This document shows, piece by piece, positions 34,289 through 46,907 of a stretch of DNA of 64,000 bases. The stretch spans positions 10,019,148 to 10,083,147 of the forward strand of contig NC_049994.1 of the NCBI RefSeq assembly GCF_000003815.2. The letters are read 5' to 3'. Numbering within the stretch: position 1 is the stretch's first letter; each line of letters begins with the position of its first letter. The DNA comes from Branchiostoma floridae (lineage: Eukaryota; Chordata; Leptocardii; Amphioxiformes; Branchiostomatidae). The notes beneath the pieces are model-generated. The model was not told the origin of the DNA, made no database searches, and saw only the letters and a list, made by a program, of their open reading frames with translations. The translations under genes and the position numbers were made by a program.

Positions 34289-35510
34289 ACACCTGTTTGA
34301 AGGGTTTTGGACCCATATACAAAACGTGTATCACAAGATGTTGTATTCTATAAAGCTGGGCGCCTCTATCGTTGAACATGTATTACAAGTAAAAGTTGTA
34401 CGTACTAGTATGGCCCCTGTCATACATTCAGGATCTTCCAAAGACTTTGCTCTGGACCACTCCCTTAAAAAAGTTGGCGTTAGGGTGGAAGTAGCCTAGA
34501 AACAGTCTTATTCTATAGCTCAAATTCGCTCCTTTGATAGTAGACAGGCAGAATATGCCTTTCGCTATTTTGATTTTTCAAAATAAGCAGTCGGTTGGTA
34601 TATTAAGATGGTATCTCCCTGCACTTGGGGCACCGGTGCGGAACTGCGGGGTTCGTAGATGACTCAACGGATTTCGGAGATAGAAAAAGATTCTGACGTT
34701 GTGTGTATTTTGTTGTCTTCTAAGTCACACCTTTACGTATTACGCAATATCTAAATCATAAAAACGGCGAAAATAACAAAATAGTACCGCAGTGTACCAA
34801 CCCAGCAGTGCCGCACAGGTGGCCCAAGTGCAGTGAGATACCACCTTAAGTAGGCAAGCTCGCCAGCCAACTCAAAACCAAGGATGAGTTTGCTCACGAC
34901 TATCTCCAAACTATGGTGGAGGGCCCCTGGACTACAATGTCTGACAATGACTAACGTTCAGTGTTCTGTTATCAAGGCACCGTGATTGTTGCAAGTCTCG
35001 ACAAATGCTGAAGTAAAGAAAGACCTACAATGTGTATTCAGCATGCAAACGTCACAAATTGATACACTAGGGTGACTGACAAAAACGTCATTTCGGCGTT
35101 TATGTATGATCGTATAATGTGCAGAAAATTAATCAAAAAAGGGGCATGAAAAAGTGAGAGAAAAATAACAGGTGACAATGAATATGCATTCCTTTCTACA
35201 TTGTCTGCCGTCTTGAATGTTGTCTTTAAAGATAGAAATTAAACATTGAGAAAGGATTCAAAGAAAACTAAAACCTAAAAGGTAAGAAAAACGAAAATGA
35301 GATTAAGAAAGAAAGAAAGAGACAGGTCCGTTGAGTTGCGTAAATGACGATGGTGGACTGATAAAGAAGATGGGATTCTAGAGTGCAACAAGCAATATCA
35401 TAGTCCATGTCGAAGATGTATATAGATATATAACTGTATACCGTTTTAGGTGGTTTTCACATGTAAAGTAATGCTTTTATGTTTAAAGTATACACAAGCT
35501 AACGAATAAA
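34289..35510 (+). other. EvxB: EvxB 3' untranslated region with poly(A) signal
   Basis: The first canonical AATAAA after the stop is at 35505-35510, giving a predicted ~1.2-kb 3' UTR. No coding sequence is seen in it. Cleavage is expected 10-30 nt later. Confidence 0.55.
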
Positions 35511-37260
35511 GGTTTAACTGTCAAAATATCCCTTGCGTTTTTTCTCAAAAGTACACAGTAAAGATGATGGTAGGAATAGATACTATATAGACAAGTAAGT
35601 CACTCCCATATAGTTGTTTTTATAAAAAAATTACTATCGTTATAGTGAAGAAAGGACTTAAATGTTATGAAAAGATAAGGTTGATATGACAAAACATTTT
35701 CACGATGCATTCCATTTTGAATGCGCATTTTCACCACTGAAAAGTATCCTTACAAGTGGGAGTCGTTCAGCACCAAGGACAGGGAAGTGTCCGAATCGGA
35801 CGAGAGGTTTTCGGTGTTCTAAATGGGGGTTAACATTCACAACGAATGCGAGAGAGTCATTAAAAAAACCCCCAGAAAAACGGCTCTATAATAGGTTTTC
35901 ATTGGCTACGAAATTGGTAAATGATTCCAAAATATGTAATCATGTGATAAAATGCAACAGCCAATTTCGGGCTGCTACGTAACGATATTGTGGTCCACAC
36001 AGTTTGTGGAAGCGGCCGTCGCTATGACAGTGTAGTTGTGATTTGAGCGTCACTTCAGCACCAAGGACAGGCCCACTGATACCGGCGTAAACTGGATTTG
36101 GTACGTTGCACCTGTTAGTACCCGCGTGTACACCAATAACGTCGGGCAAAGGTCCGCATCCATTGTGACTGGCCCCAACAAGGGCTATTCCAAATCCACT
36201 TGAAAATAAGGGTGGACAAGCAGAAACGCAAAGGCTTTGTCACGAAAATTTTGAAGTGTTTTCAACAGGGTTCTTTTCCTTTGTGATGGGCGGCGAGTGG
36301 TAGGAGTTGTGTACATCAAAATTGCAACACAATTAGTATTAATGCAATTAACTCTTCTCCATTTTACTTCACAAATGAAGATAGACATTGTTGCAGGCAG
36401 ATGATCTTGTGGTCTGAGCCGTGTTGAGTAAAAACAATTCAATAACCTTTACGAAAGGGTCACAAGTAAAACGACTGAACAAAATGACCAGCTAAAACAG
36501 GAGAAATTCAACACGACATCTACAACGATAAAAGAATCTGTTTCCATGCGCCGGTTATCCATTCCCTCTCCTCTATACCGTTATCGACAGAGTTGCCGCA
36601 CAACATTTCATATCACTTCCAATATTTCCTTTTTTGTGAAAGGGAAGAAGAAAGACTGTAGAGAAGCCGTTACGCCATTACCTGACCCTGACCCATGATA
36701 ACGTAGCCAGGTTTCAGACAGCAATAAAGTGTCGCTGAAGAGAGTGAAGACCACAATCATCATTCTTGCCCAGGATATTGCACTGTCCGCACCATCACCG
36801 GTACTTTATTTCTTCCCCCGGACAAATTTGTCTTAATTGTGGAACAGTAAAAACTTGGCTCTTAATGTTGCGGTGCAGAAAAGAAGGTGTTATTAGCGGT
36901 TGGTCGACTGGACAAGAGCAATGTGTTGCGGGCAAACAACACTCCGTAACTATGTGTCTTCATTGTTATGTGCTGAGCAATATGGGAAACTACACCCCAG
37001 CAATATATAACCAATTATCATCGCATTTCGGAGACTCAAACTAGCCAATTTCATGAGAAAATTGTACTAAATCGACCAATTAGGGCCATGATGCCTCATT
37101 TTCCCCCTCCCACTTGAATAAATCTTTAATGACATAACTATCGCTCCGATGAACATATATCATTCCGTATGATTCCTTCCCCAAGAGTTTCAATCTAGAC
37201 GTACAAACAAAATGAAAACTTTGGTATTGTTCTCGCCATTACGTTCCATTACGCAGGCCA
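35511..37260. other. intergenic, no gene seen
   Basis: This is AT-rich DNA between the two Evx genes. A phrase CACCAAGGACAGG is repeated (35771 and 36059), suggesting a small diverged direct repeat (about 35750-35800 and 36045-36090). Nothing else is recognised. Confidence 0.35.
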
Positions 37261-37269
37261 TTTTTCAAA

Positions 37270-37500
37270 GTTAGGCCTGACAGTTGAGACAGCTTAATGT
37301 TGCGCTCTGCTATCATCATACATGTCATAATAGGCCCCGGCCACTTTCCAGCGCCGCCATATTGACATCTCGGTATCATCCGGGCATCTGTCATGTCAAT
37401 TTATAAATCCCCGGATGAACGGGTGCTCTCTATGAGGTGCGCTCGGGCACTAAGCCGGGCAATAATTTTTGATCATTCCTCTGATCATAACGTGGGGAAG
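37270..37500. promoter_or_regulatory. candidate regulatory element in the Evx intergenic region
   Basis: This GC-richer island contains Meis-type TGTCA words (TGTCATGTCAA near 37391), TTTATAAATC, and TTGATCATTCC with a second TGATCAT. Such clustering in a gene-free interval between two developmental genes is suggestive only. Confidence 0.25.
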
Positions 37501-39230
37501 TGAGATCGATGCCGTTGGTACAATGTAATAGATATACCGGCTTCCGGGCTGCTGACTTTATATCGACCCGGGATCTATCGTCGGGTGGAAGTTTGGAGTT
37601 AGTTGGGCTCAAACTTTACCGGGACCCTCGTGGTTCGTGTGTGTGCAACTTTACGGGTACAGACCGTGATCATGGAAAGCTCAGGATTCTAACACTGTGC
37701 CCAAACCTGTTTATACACGGATTATATGTCAAGAACGTACCACATGTAAACAGATTTAAGGTCAATTCTCTCTGGGTTTACATGTGCAATTTACACATAC
37801 AACTAAGGGGGAGGGGGGCTCATTTCTTACAACTACGAATGGCCACTTACGTAGAATACTTGATGCCATATTCCGTATAGCCTGTTAGAGCTACGATTTG
37901 AGGCCATTAACGGTCGATTCCATGTGAAATGAAATACAGCACTAATATGGTTCCTAGTTTATATATATTCTATACGATAAACTGCTGTTTTTTTCTGGAT
38001 TGTTACTTTGTCTACATTTCTGACCGTGTGTCAATCTTTTTTCCAAATTTGCCGCCTAAAAAGTGTTTTCTCATCAGAAATGTCTCATTTATTCTGTAAT
38101 CAACCTGCATCACGAGCTATTGTTTATATACCTAGAATGTTCATTTGGGGAAATGCGTAGATGTATCGAGATAATGAATGTCGTTTTCTGGAGATTGGAA
38201 GAGGCTATGTTAACGACGATTTCTCTTCATAAGTCCATCATGTCCTCTTATGGTCAACATGGAAGAATTGCTATTCCCAAAAGGTCCACTTACCGTAGCT
38301 TTTGGTCTAGACGACTTTCTTTTCCAAACGAGCTCTAGTTTGATTTTATTACTCGCTTGATATATTCGGATGTTTATACGTAGTAGGAGGGAATGCGTTA
38401 TCAGACTTGAACGGTTTACACAAAGCGTGAGAAGTGTCTGAATATCGACCTGAAACTTTGACGAGTGTTGTATTTTAAACGGCAACCATAATCCTCCTTA
38501 TAGACGGCAACATTCGAATAATGATGTTATCATTCAAAGCAATTTCCCCAACCATCAACAAGCCGTATTAGTGGACTAATCTATCATGTGCCTAAATCGC
38601 ACTGAGCTGCAATTTAACGTAATAAACTGCATCCTGGTAAATTTAAGCATCTTGACCCTGTTCTACAGCACTGTTTCCTGTAATAAGAGGAGCCATTACG
38701 ACGTTAGAGTGATTACTTAAACAAAGACAAATGACACACGACATCGTCTGGGATGATACGGGTGCCCTGTTAGCACGGGTGACCAGTATCTGTCAGGAAC
38801 GGTCTAAACCACCGGGGATAGGCAATATCGTAGTAAGGAATGGGGAAAAGGAAATCCTTCTGTCTTATGCGTTATCATTACCTTACAACAATACAGAATC
38901 TGGACATAGAAAAAAAAACTTTACTCGTAATGAAAAACTTTTGCATTCCGTTTTCCTGTCGAAAAAATACAACCTTGTCAATAATCATTCCTAAGTTACT
39001 GTTTCCGCGATTGGTTCCGTTAATTTCTGTAGAATTACGTGGACGTAAAAGAAAATTTTTGCTTTGGTATTTACTGAATAAAACAAGAATAAAGATGTAG
39101 GCTTTTTTCAAAAGTTAGCCTGGATGCTCTCCGCTTAGGCTCATACGAAAGTAACGTATAAAAATGCCATTCATGTAAGGGCGTTACAATAAAAAAACTG
39201 TAACAAGCCTAATTAGTTTAATCCGTTGTG
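37501..39230. other. intergenic, no gene seen
   Basis: There are no supported genes, RNA genes or mobile-element ends. Short open frames here lack any recognisable protein character. Confidence 0.35.
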
Positions 39231-39239
39231 CCTTGTTTC

Positions 39240-39640
39240 CCGATGATTTTTTCGCCCTTCCTGGTCACAAGAGACACCCGTATTGTCACGGGGGTAGGGC
39301 CAACTGCTGACTAAAAAATAACGGGAGAGAGATGAGGCAATTAGCCCTCCAATATTTCCTCACGGCTCATTGCGTCGCCTGACAGAGCCGGCTATGAATT
39401 ATCCGCAGATGAATATTTCCTCCAACCCTCTCGCTCAATTGCAGGCGAATTTATGGACAGCGGAGGATATTTAGCTACATCTATCATCATAAAGTGGCGG
39501 GGAAATGAAGGTATCCAAGCCCTGATGAGAGGGAGGGGGGATTTATCGTTTGCCATCATCGGTTTTCTGGGGGCCCGCCATTTTTTGGTGGAAGTTTTGG
39601 CGGGCTAATTTGTCAGTGTATTGGAATCTGCTGAGTATAG
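39240..39640. promoter_or_regulatory. candidate Evx enhancer rich in Hox/Cdx-type words
   Basis: This block contains CAATTAG, TGAATTATCC, CGAATTTATGGAC (a Cdx/posterior-Hox-like TTTATGG), CATCATAAAGTGG and GGCTAATTTGTCA within 400 bp. Local GC is higher than in the flanks. Motifs are seen; function is inferred. Confidence 0.35.
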
Positions 39641-40132
39641 TGATCATAGCGCTGACGGCTTAACGGATGGGACCATATGGGAGGGCGCGATTAGGCAACG
39701 AACGCAACTTATAAAGACCAATTGAAAAGTACTGAAAATGTCTTTTTGCGAAGGATTATTTAAAACCTGTAAGCTCCTTTCCAATACATCGCACCATTGA
39801 AAGCAATATACGTGGAAAATGTATGAGGGGAGGGATAGGAGTAAAACAGTCAGCAGCAATAGATTACGCCTTTGCAATTGCTTATGGAGGTTTATTGAAG
39901 CTACAAATATTCCGTTAGGCGTCGATAGTTTTGTGACGTATCGAAGCGCTATGGCCTAGTATAGGCAGTTTATTACGGTTGTAAAAACGGGTTTTAAGCT
40001 GATACAGGATACGGATACAGTAAAACAATTACAGCAATTACTAAAGGTTGGCAAAGATCTGAACGGAAAATAATAGCAAATTAGGACCACATCCACTGAA
40101 TCATACTGAAAACATTCGGTTGATAAAATAAT

Positions 40133-40865
40133 GGCGTCGCGTGGCGTAATGGTATAGGGTCTTTGGCCCAGAACCCAGATGTCCTTGGTTCAAATCCCCT
40201 GACATCACCTGATGTTGTGCCCTGGCAAAAACACTTAACAGGTATTTCTTCATCTAACTCAGGTGGAAATCAGTACCTAGCATCGTTTAAGGCCGTTCCT
40301 CAGATAGGACGTTAGATTGAGGTCCCGTGTTTGAGGGGAGCCATACCTTGAGCTAGGGCTGGGTACCGGTACAGAAAATTCAGGTCCAGGTCCGGTTCAG
40401 GTGCAAAGGATCAGGTCCAGGTCCGGACCTGAACCTGGACCTGATTCAGTATGACTCATACCACTGGTCCATTTCTACAAAAAATGTTTGGTGGAGTATT
40501 TGGTGGAGTATTAGACTTACACTGTCGTTTTGAAATCCTTCAACGCTAACTGCACCTGTACGAGTGGCTGTAAAACTTGGTAGAAATTACTATAAACTCT
40601 ACTCTACTTCACTCTTGTTATTTTCTTCCACATGCAAGAGCCAAAACGTATGAATGCCTGATAAAATTATCTGTTAATTTTCTAATCGGTCCAACATCAG
40701 GTCTACCTAATTTTTTCAGGTCCGGTTTTTCTGGACCGGTCCAATAAGAAAAACCGGTTTTGTACCGATACGTTGTACCGATACCCAGCCCTACATTGAG
40801 CACATAAAAGAACCCGCCACACTTATCGAAAAGAGTAAGGGTTCGTCCTGGTGTAAGTGTATGAA
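40133..40865 (+). mobile_element. tRNA-derived SINE interrupted by a hAT-like MITE
   Basis: The head has an A box TGGCGTAATGG (40142-40152) and a B box GGTTCAAATCC (40187-40197), spaced as in a tRNA. The body matches the SINE at 32905-33165 block for block (AGTACCTAGC, GATAGG, ACTTATCGAAAAGAGTA). The body is split at 40353/40794 by the MITE, and its continuation after the insertion restores the family order. Confidence 0.85.
40354..40793. mobile_element. hAT-like MITE (440 bp, 8-bp target duplication)
   Basis: The terminal inverted repeats are TAGGGCTGGGTACCGGTACA and its complement, with one mismatch. The flanks CCTTGAGC (40346-40353) and CATTGAGC (40794-40801) match at 7 of 8, fitting hAT insertions. 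The interior carries multiple inverted CAGGTCCAGGTCC words. Fragments of the same family occur at about 12225-12290 and 12995-13075. Confidence 0.8.
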
Positions 40866-41364
40866 AAAGTGTCTGGGTATGCAGCTTGTATTCTTCAGTA
40901 CAAACCTTGGTTTGCGGTTTGCCGGGTATGCAATACAAACAAACAAAAATGAGATAATGTTGGTAAAAGACAACAACTCAACGATTTTACTAGGCACATG
41001 TACTGTCAAACAAAGCGACATTCAATGTGTATACTTTAACCCTCGATATTTCAACACAGTGAATATGGCTAGATATTCAGGAAATGATCACCAGAAATGC
41101 ACATATTTTTCCGTCGGCACAGCCGTTATTTCCTGCACCTGTTGTTGTCTTACGTATACTCTGCACACTGTAATGTATCATTCTCAACAAAGTGTGATCG
41201 CAACCAATTTGTCAAGGATGAAGCGCCCTCTAGCATTGCAGTTGCACAAGTCGGCGCCCATTCACTACAAGTAAGAAATGGCATTATTGCATTGATGAAA
41301 CTAGAGTTCCACGACCCCTTACCTTCGCCAAATAATCCCTTTCTTTACAACAGCTGCTTTAATT

Positions 41365-42190
41365 GTTTATCATTGATTATGCAAATAAGGTTCTTATTTA
41401 CATAAATTGTATCAGTTGATCATCTCCTCTACCAGACACCAGACGTACACAATCTATGTTAAGAAAGAAGGCTTTTATCGCATTTTCTGATAATTTATGC
41501 AAATGAGACCCTCATTTGCATAATTAATGTTCAACGATGTTCACCCGTACATAACTTCCAAATGCTACAAGTAAGAAGTTACTGTCATTTACGACAATAA
41601 AATTGTAGCATTTTGTCATTAATCATGCAAATTAGGTATTTATTTTGCATAATACATCAATCAATATTCTTCTCCTTCTCAGTTACAGGTGTCACATGTT
41701 GCAATGGTCCCATACTGGAACTGAGCATGTTCATAAAATTTCATAATTAATTATGCAAATTAGATAAATATTTGCATAATTAATATGTCATTATATGAAG
41801 CATCACAGAAGCTATCCACATACCAAAAATCATAACAATTCGTTAACCTCTTTTTTAGTTATTCCCTTTTAAAGTCTGACACTAAACCTGCTCTGCAGTT
41901 CCAAAACAAGCCACTAGGGGGCCCAAACATACACCACCTACTCTTGGCATCAAGAGCTATCTACCACTAAAAAATCATGGCCATAGCATGTTCAGAACTT
42001 GAGATATCAAACCAGGAAGTTTTGCTGCAGTACCATAACAGGTTGCTAGGGGGCCCAAAATCTAATCGTTTCTAGGTCTCACTAAGACCTACTCACATAC
42101 CGAATATCAATACAATCCATCCAGGCGTTCTTGAGTTATTCTGGTCTTCTACATACATACATACATACATACATACAAACAAACGCGAAG
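41365..42190. repeat. repeat region: four octamer palindromes spaced ~117-130 bp, then a (CATA)n tail
   Basis: Near 41378, 41495, 41620 and 41745 the sequence forms a palindrome of the type TTATGCAAATnAG...TATTTGCATAA, each with two octamer words or close variants. The second half has two related pieces containing AGGGGGCCCAAA (about 41915 and 42050). It ends with a CATA run at 42156-42175 and ACGCGAAGG, like the tail of a dispersed retroelement. No coding sequence is seen. Confidence 0.6.
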
Positions 42191-43674
42191 GTAATAACAA
42201 CTAAGGGCACCGATTCAATAGCAGAGCATTTCATAATTCTGTCACTTCATTTTTTTGATAGGCAACACTTGAAGCGTTAAAGACCTTAACCACCGTGCAT
42301 TGTTTGTCAAAATGAGGTGGGGGGGCACTTTAGAAAAATAATTTCTCAGGAAGCAGGCAACTAGTAACTCAAACCACGTAGGTATGTTCTTGTATAATAA
42401 GACTTTGTTTTAAACATACACAAAGATCCACACTTCCTATAATATTGTGCCAAAACGGTTTTAGGAAAAGCAGTGACCTAGTACCTCAAAACAGACTCAG
42501 TGCTTCTTGATGTTTCCTCACTCCTTTGTAATAATCGATTACCGAAGACAATGAGCCGTGGCGTAAGCGCAATTGTAGATAATTTGAAGGCCCGTTTTAT
42601 GACGACTTTTCCAAACGACCCCCCTGAGGAATAAGACTGTGGAAAATTGACTGATGATTCAAATAACATGTTGTGTATAGGCGTCATGGTGGAAAACACA
42701 GCACCATCACTGTTTCTGGGATGAAGGTCTACAAAGGGTTTACAACAAGAACAATAACCAAACAACATGACAAGTTTGAGTTATGATTGGCGCCGACTTT
42801 ATCAGATTAAGACCCAGTAGTTGTATCTAGGTCAGAGTTTGACGAGTTGTTAACTCGTGACATATCATTATCTCATGATGAGGTCGTTCTTAATGACACC
42901 ATTATTATTGAATACCTCAACGCTACAACTCTTCAAGACTCTTCAAGCTTATAACATATGATAAACGTCGCACTTAAACGGAGGCAACTTGTGTGACAAG
43001 CGTGACTTGTGAAGCATTATAGATGTGTTTGAGTTTGAGGATTATTTCTAAGGATGTTTCTTCAATAGACGGCACCGTAAAACATCAAACGCAAAAGGTG
43101 GCAAAGGTATGTTAATTTTTCTGACGCCAGGGTGTCCTTTGGTAGTGTTTTAAACGACTTTTGTTTAGGTTTTATGTGTTTTTATTGGTTGAGAGGGGTC
43201 TCGCTCCAGGGAAGTGGGAACAAAGACTCTCCTGTGCAAAGGCCCGTTTCGGAAGCTTCCGTCATTAACCCGTACATTAGGCAAACGATAAATAAGACAA
43301 GAAAGATAATTACATGTCATTGTGTGGGGATCTTTTACTTCAATAAGAACAGTTGTAACTCACGTCACTGGGGCAATTTGCACTGGTTGAGTATTTCGGG
43401 CTGTGCCATTTTTAAGAGGAGGTACACATTAATCAACAACGAATACCACAACTTTTACATTGTGTTTTGTGTCTTTTTTGTACACTCTACATTTCAAGAC
43501 CACATAGAAATAGACATTTTTCAATATTAGAAAAAAATAAGAAAACTTTAAAAGCTATAGGTTATGGGTGAAAATTTGAGTGCAACGACCTTCGATAGGT
43601 CAATGACACGAATATGTACACTAACATTTCATATGTCGGTTATAGGTGAAGGTTATACTTATATACTTAGATTT
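42191..43674. other. intergenic, no gene seen
   Basis: This stretch has no supported gene or element. A 132-codon open frame at 43132-43530 has no recognisable protein features and is not called. Confidence 0.35.
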
Positions 43675-44080
43675 TACTCCAAGCAGAGGTTAGGCTCCAC
43701 TTATTTGGACGTATCTTTATGTGTTTTCATCGGGCTTTCTATTTTGTCAGCTTTTCTTAATCTTACCCAGTCGCAGACTTCGAGACGGGCTGGATTTTGT
43801 CGGGGAGGGGGGCGACGTGGGGTAAACTCTCTTCCATTGCAAGTTCCCTTCCATTGCAAACTCCCTTTCAGTTCCACGGCAAACTCCATTTCCCGGCATG
43901 AGAACCTAGCCAACGTTGAAAACCGCGAACCAGCGCCCCCCTCCCCGCATAAAGTAAAAGCCTGCCCCGCCCGAAGTCTGTGACGCAGACCCAGGGGTAG
44001 ACTGCCGGGAGATGTTTGGCCGGTGGACAAAAAAAAGACCTGACAAAATAGGAAACCCGATAAAAACGCCAAAAGAGAGG
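43675..44080. mobile_element. longer, damaged member of the CTCCAAGCAGAGG MITE family
   Basis: The left end ACTCCAAGCAGAGGTTAGGCT (43677 onward) matches the 17-kb MITE. The subterminal CGGGCTTTCTATTTTGTCAG (43732-43751) is inverted near 44031-44062. The matching right terminus is missing or too diverged. About 270 bp of GC-rich interior is absent from the short copies. Confidence 0.55.
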
Positions 44081-44726
44081 TCTAGGATCCAAATCAAGGG
44101 AGTAATAGTTCTTAGTTTGGATGCCAAGACACAGACACTCGCATGTTAGGTGTAAGCTCGACAAACTTGTGGCTCAATGTCTTCCAAGGGACCTAACCGG
44201 TGGAAGGACTACGTAGAAGGATTTTGCCAGGCCAGTAACTTGTACCTCACCCGGAATGTCGTAGTATCGATATCGCTACAGGTGCAAATGGTTTTACCTT
44301 ATATTTTGGACTACTTTATACATACACAAAGGTGTAGACGTTGACGTTGTAATCTGTGGAAATACAATGGTCCATAATCATCCCCGTAAGAAAACCAGAA
44401 GTAGAATTCGTATTAGCTCGTAATACTTAAGTATTCAAACTGGCGTCGTGAGTTAAGTCTTTAAATGTTTCTTTGTCAACATTTCTGTTGGGTCCTGATT
44501 GTTTTATGGCCAGGTTGTTGCTTTAACGTTACGGGCTCGGTTTAACGAGTTAATAGAGCTAAGACAGCTATGACTGTCTGTTTTGGAAGAAAAGAAGCCC
44601 AAGACTTGAAAATCTATGACAAACAAGCCACTGGGGGAACGCAAATTTAATATTATTTGACGTTTTAAGAAGACATACTTACGTACCTAATATCAAGACG
44701 CAATCCAACACTGACTTCTCGAGTTA

Positions 44727-45607
44727 CGAGGGGTGATCAATATGTTCTCGGCCTAACCCAGAAATAATAAGCACAACTCAAATTTTGAGGCACAACTTTA
44801 TAGTATGAAGCCTTTTATCAATATCCTTCAAATTACAAATCATTGGAGTCATTACTTTCCAGGCATTCGTTTTATGCAAATTAGAAGGTAAGTGGCGAGA
44901 AAAAGAAGGGTGAAGTGTGATCAGACAATTTGACCCGCACACCTCAGGTTTCAGATCAATTGTCCACTTTTTTTTCGTTATCCCTTACCTAACGTTACTG
45001 GGTGTCACCTGCAACGTAATGATAACAATAATTTGAATTTTGGTACACATTTATATAAGATTTTATACAAGTACGTGGGATTATCAATAAGTCCTCGGTT
45101 TTGCGGAGAAATAATAAGCACAGCTCAGATTTCGAAGCATAGATGTCAAGTATAACGTCTTATATAAATCTGTACCAAAATTCAAATTATTGTGATCATT
45201 ACTTTGCAGGCGACACCCAGTAATGTTAGGTAAGGGAGAACGGAAAAAAATGGGACAATTGACCTGACCTGAGGTGTGCGATCGAACTTGCGCTGCTGGA
45301 AGTCAGACACCCAGTTCTTTTTGCTTGAAATAGGAGGAGAATGATTATCAAACATTTTGACAATGTCTTTTGTTAATTTACGGCATGGGGAACTTGACCC
45401 ACACATGTCTGATCACAATTCACACCACTTTTTTCTCGCCACTTACCTTCTAATTTGCATAAAACGAATGCCTGGAAAGTAATGACTCCAATGATTTGTA
45501 ATTTGGAGGATATTGATAAAAGGCTTCATACTATAAAGTTGTGCCTCAAAATTTGAGTTGTGCTTATTATTTCTGAGTTAGGCCGAGAACTTATTGATCA
45601 CCCCTCG
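44727..45607. mobile_element. 881-bp palindromic mariner-like MITE (TA target duplication)
   Basis: It begins CGAGGGGTGATCAATA and ends with the complement, flanked by TA at 44725-44726 and 45608-45609. The arms are near-complete inverted copies of each other over more than 300 bp. A third, diverged terminus in the same orientation as the left one starts at 45074 (ACGTGGGATTATCAATAA), inside the loop. No transposase is present. Confidence 0.8.
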
Positions 45608-45609
45608 TA

Positions 45610-46755
45610 TAGTGTTCACAGACACACAAACAGACAAACGGACACAGAATGGCAACGGGGAACATGGTATGTAGAGATTCTGGATTGGCGCCATCTTAGG
45701 CAAGAAGTGACTCATGTAATGTGTCTACAAGAGACTTTTATGCTTGGCTGCGGTGGTTTAAAAGGCCATGGCTGTCTTCGCCAGACCAGACATTGATATC
45801 CTTGTAAAAAAAGCTTCAGCAGACCTGAAAATAAGGGTTAATAGGAGGCGGAAGCAGGCGTCTTTCAGAGCGAACCTTCGGGGATAGTTTGGAGCATTGG
45901 GAGGGGGTGTGGGGAGGTTTCGTTAAATGTTTCGGCAAGAAAAAAAATGGTTGTCAATGTATCCATTAATCGCCAGTCCTATAAACAGAGATCCCGATCG
46001 GAGCTTTTGTAAAAAAAAGTTGAAACGTTCTGTCTTTGAAGGAAATATGTTTAAATTTGAAGGAAATATCTTTAAAATTCACAGGCGATCTCTACTTAGT
46101 CGTTTGTTTTTGAGGGCACACGTACTTGAGATAATGAGGCCAAGATATCTTTGTAACTTCTCTTTCCTCGGTCTCTCAAAGACGTTCCTAGAAGACAGTG
46201 TCCTTCTGAACTTCCAAATTTGAATAACCTTACTCGGTGCCAACGCCCCTGTGATAATTGCCATCAAAGCAAGTCGGCGCGTGGCGTCTCATCCCGTCTC
46301 ACTTAAGAATATCGACCGAATTATTTGAAACTTGTCGACGACTTTGTCAATGCTGGAGTCAGGGATTTAGTCAGCTCAGTATCCGGCGCTGCTAATGAGA
46401 AGTGATGGCCGTTACACTTGGACTTAGGAATGGCTGTCACTGGCCCCAATTTGTCATAATTACACCTAGTAAAAGAAGTAATGTAGTCTTCAGTGGGTGT
46501 CCGTGGGGAGGGGGGAGCTTTACCATGGAGTAGTCTCCAAGCAGACGTGTCAGCTGGATGAAAAAAGAGAAGAATTTGGCTAAATAAGTTGCCATGGAAT
46601 TTCAGTCAGTCTTTTGCAGGCTATCCAGCTAGGGTTTTATTCCTGTCGACTTGGCCAAAGCCCCATATCACTATCGGCCAGGCCGGAGTCTGGTAGAGAC
46701 TAACCATGGAATGTGTCAGAAAGGCATTTTCTCATCATATGATCCAGTCTATGTC
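45610..46755. other. intergenic; possible regulatory patch and a lone MITE end
   Basis: A GC-richer piece at about 46280-46470 contains TGCTAATGAG and TTTGTCATAATTAC. A single MITE-type end, TAGTCTCCAAGCAG, is at about 46532. No gene is seen. Confidence 0.3.
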
Positions 46756-46907
46756 TAATCTCCAAGCAGGTCTTACGTTTCAAAAACTGGCAAAGGAGTG
46801 TAGCTGGCCCAGGAGAAGGCTACCGAATGCACACTGCTAAGCCGGCTTCAATCCTTTGCCAGCTTTCGATACTCTCTTATGCTACCGCCGGATCTGCTTG
46901 GAGATTA
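46756..46907. mobile_element. 152-bp MITE related to the CTCCAAGCAG family
   Basis: TAATCTCCAAGCAG at the left is inverted at the right end (CTGCTTGGAGATTA). A second inner pair, AAACTGGCAAAGGA and TCCTTTGCCAGCTTT, is also inverted. No clear target duplication was found. Confidence 0.65.

Noticed and set aside
35686-35982. 98-codon plus-strand frame after the EvxB poly(A) signal
   Set aside because: No domain character and no splice context; the poly(A) site precedes it.
40133-40210. Possible tRNA gene
   Set aside because: A and B boxes are present but no full cloverleaf is evident. The sequence continues into a SINE body shared with 32905-33165.
43132-43530. 132-codon open frame between the Evx genes
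   Set aside because: Composition is not protein-like, with no splice or start support and no recognisable domain.
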